A DNA stretch of 34,897 bases from an uncultured Pseudomonadota bacterium (GTDB lineage: Bacteria; Pseudomonadota; Gammaproteobacteria; Burkholderiales; Methylophilaceae). The DNA is taken from the NCBI GenBank assembly GCA_903838125.1, contig CAILXF010000034.1, positions 1 through 34,897 on the forward strand. The letters are read 5' to 3'. Made by a program: the position numbers and the translations under genes. Shown here in pieces: positions 33,812-34,897 of the stretch. The notes under the pieces are model-generated. The model made no database searches. It was not told the origin of the DNA and saw only the letters and a list, made by a program, of their open reading frames with translations. The first letter of the stretch is position 1. Every line of letters starts with the position of its first letter.

Positions 33812-34897
33812 ATGACTTCACCCAGCCTATCTAGTTTAGCTCCAGATTATATTCGTGCGATTAAACCTTACCAAGGCGGTAAGCCTATTAGTGAGCTTGC
33901 GCGTGAAATGGGGCTTAATGAAGCAGATATCGTCAAGTTAGCCTCTAATGAAAATCCACTCGGCATAAGTCCAAAAGCACAAATGGCCATTGATGATGCG
34001 CTGTTTGATGTAGCGCGCTATCCAGATGGCAATAGCTTTGCGTTGCGTGCCGCAGTTGCAGAAAAATTCAATGTTTCACATCAGCAGATTGTGTTTGGCA
34101 ATGGTTCTAATGATATTTTAGAACTGGTCGCGCGCGCCTTTTTGCACACCGGTTGTGAGGTCATATACTCGCAACATGCTTTTGCTGTGTATGGTTTAGT
34201 CACACAAGCCGTTGGGGCAACTGCAGTAGTAGTGCCAGCTATTGGTTATGGGCATGATCTTGATGGGTTTTTACAAGCCATTACTCCTAAAACGCGCTTA
34301 ATCTTTATTGCCAATCCTAACAATCCGACAGGGACGCTCATCGCTAAAGAGGTATTGCACGCGTTTTTAGCGCAAGTGCCAAAACATGTGTTGGTCGTGT
34401 TGGATGAAGCTTATGATGAGTACTTATCTGCAGTACATAAATCTGAAGCCATTAATTGGTTAAGTGAGTTTGATCATTTGATTATTTCAAGGACATTCTC
34501 TAAGGCCTATGGACTCGCTGGTTTGCGCGTTGGTTTTGGATTGATGCATCAGGATGTTGCCGCAATTCTAGATCGAGTACGCCAACCATTTAATGTCAAT
34601 AGCATCGCGCAGGCAGCTGCAGTGGCGTCTTTGGCTGACGATGACTTTGTCCAACGTAGTTATGCCTTAAATCAAGCTGGTATGGCGCAATTGACACAAG
34701 GCCTCGAAGCCATTGGTCTAGACTACATTCCATCAAGCGCTAACTTTGTCAGTTTCGCTGTTGCAGAGGCGGCTTTAGTCAATCAAAAGTTACTACAAAA
34801 AGGCGTCATAGTACGTCCGATTGCCAATTATGAAATGCCTAATTTCCTGCGCGTAAGTGTGGGTTTATTTAGTGAAAATGCACGTTTTTTAAGCGCG
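33812..34897 (+). CDS. hisC: Histidinol-phosphate aminotransferase family, runs off window end
   Basis: The frame from the ATG at 33812 is open for 362 codons to the window end without a stop; the family is about 360-370 aa, so only a few residues are missing. It is a class I/II PLP aminotransferase: ASNENPLG near the start, the PLP lysine Lys231 in RTFSKAYGLAGLRVGFG, VLDEAYDEY with the PLP aspartate region, and IFIANPNNPTGT as LIFIANPNNPTGT. In this position, between pheA and usually tyrA/aroA, such genes are often a second HisC that also serves phenylalanine or tyrosine transamination. Specificity cannot be settled from sequence. Confidence 0.92.
   Translation, partial: MTSPSLSSLAPDYIRAIKPYQGGKPISELAREMGLNEADIVKLASNENPLGISPKAQMAIDDALFDVARYPDGNSFALRAAVAEKFNVSHQQIVFGNGSNDILELVARAFLHTGCEVIYSQHAFAVYGLVTQAVGATAVVVPAIGYGHDLDGFLQAITPKTRLIFIANPNNPTGTLIAKEVLHAFLAQVPKHVLVVLDEAYDEYLSAVHKSEAINWLSEFDHLIISRTFSKAYGLAGLRVGFGLMHQDVAAILDRVRQPFNVNSIAQAAAVASLADDDFVQRSYALNQAGMAQLTQGLEAIGLDYIPSSANFVSFAVAEAALVNQKLLQKGVIVRPIANYEMPNFLRVSVGLFSENARFLSA

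Noticed and set aside
1-34897. CRISPR arrays, insertion sequences and rRNA genes
   Set aside because: No regularly spaced repeats of CRISPR type, no transposase frames and no rRNA segments were seen; the only tRNA gene is tRNA-Arg.

Overview
This window looks like a chromosome segment of a betaproteobacterium, most likely of the Methylophilaceae (Methylotenera/Methylophilus type). The basis is the gene order leuC-leuD-leuB-asd-fimV-truA-trpF-trpB-trpA-accD-folC-dedD-cvpA-purF-metZ, followed by gyrA-serC-pheA-hisC, together with the protein sequences and moderate AT-richness. The order is seen directly; the family assignment is inference from memory.

Region 1 (1-2856), chromosomal: the 3' end of an unrecognised gene, an FNR-type oxygen-sensing regulator with all four iron-sulfur cysteines, the lipid A palmitoyltransferase PagP on the minus strand with a TTG start, and a small glycine-zipper lipoprotein.

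Region 2 (2857-9022), an integrated mobile element of about 6.1 kb: a 57-bp perfect direct repeat marks both ends. The right copy is the 3' three-quarters of an intact tRNA-Arg(CCU) gene (8969-9044, minus strand); the left copy is the displaced duplicate. The element carries a tyrosine integrase next to the tRNA, a 648-aa primase-like/RepA-helicase fusion, an unknown 156-aa protein overlapping a phage-type Cys/His (HGGxS-like) protein, a secreted protein with two 45-residue repeats, a small two-helix membrane protein and an XRE repressor. No capsid, terminase, relaxase or transposase genes are seen, so it resembles a minimal replicative integrative element or phage satellite. Its non-coding DNA is unusually structured: paired TGTGATGA motifs at both ends (likely integrase arm sites), three CCACGG operators 14 bp apart between the divergent repressor and membrane gene, a long rep leader with a possible leader peptide, two mutually exclusive hairpins and a 16-bp perfect inverted repeat, and an origin-like stretch downstream of rep. 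This is the part most likely to hold something undescribed.

Region 3 (9045-28793), chromosomal housekeeping genes, all on the plus strand: a sugar nucleotidyltransferase, ppnP, yajQ, then leucine biosynthesis (leuC, a 39-aa entericidin-like lipoprotein, leuD, a strong hairpin, leuB), asd, fimV with a clear terminator, an EcfT/CbiQ-like membrane protein overlapping truA, trpFBA, accD, folC, a SPOR protein, cvpA, purF and metZ. The accD-folC-SPOR-cvpA-purF-metZ run is a recurrent proteobacterial cluster.

Region 4 (28794-34897): an intergenic region with a 14-bp perfect palindrome, a hairpin and an extended -10 promoter, then gyrA, serC, pheA and a hisC-type aminotransferase that runs off the window end. 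serC and pheA overlap by one base. The last three genes serve serine and aromatic amino acid synthesis.
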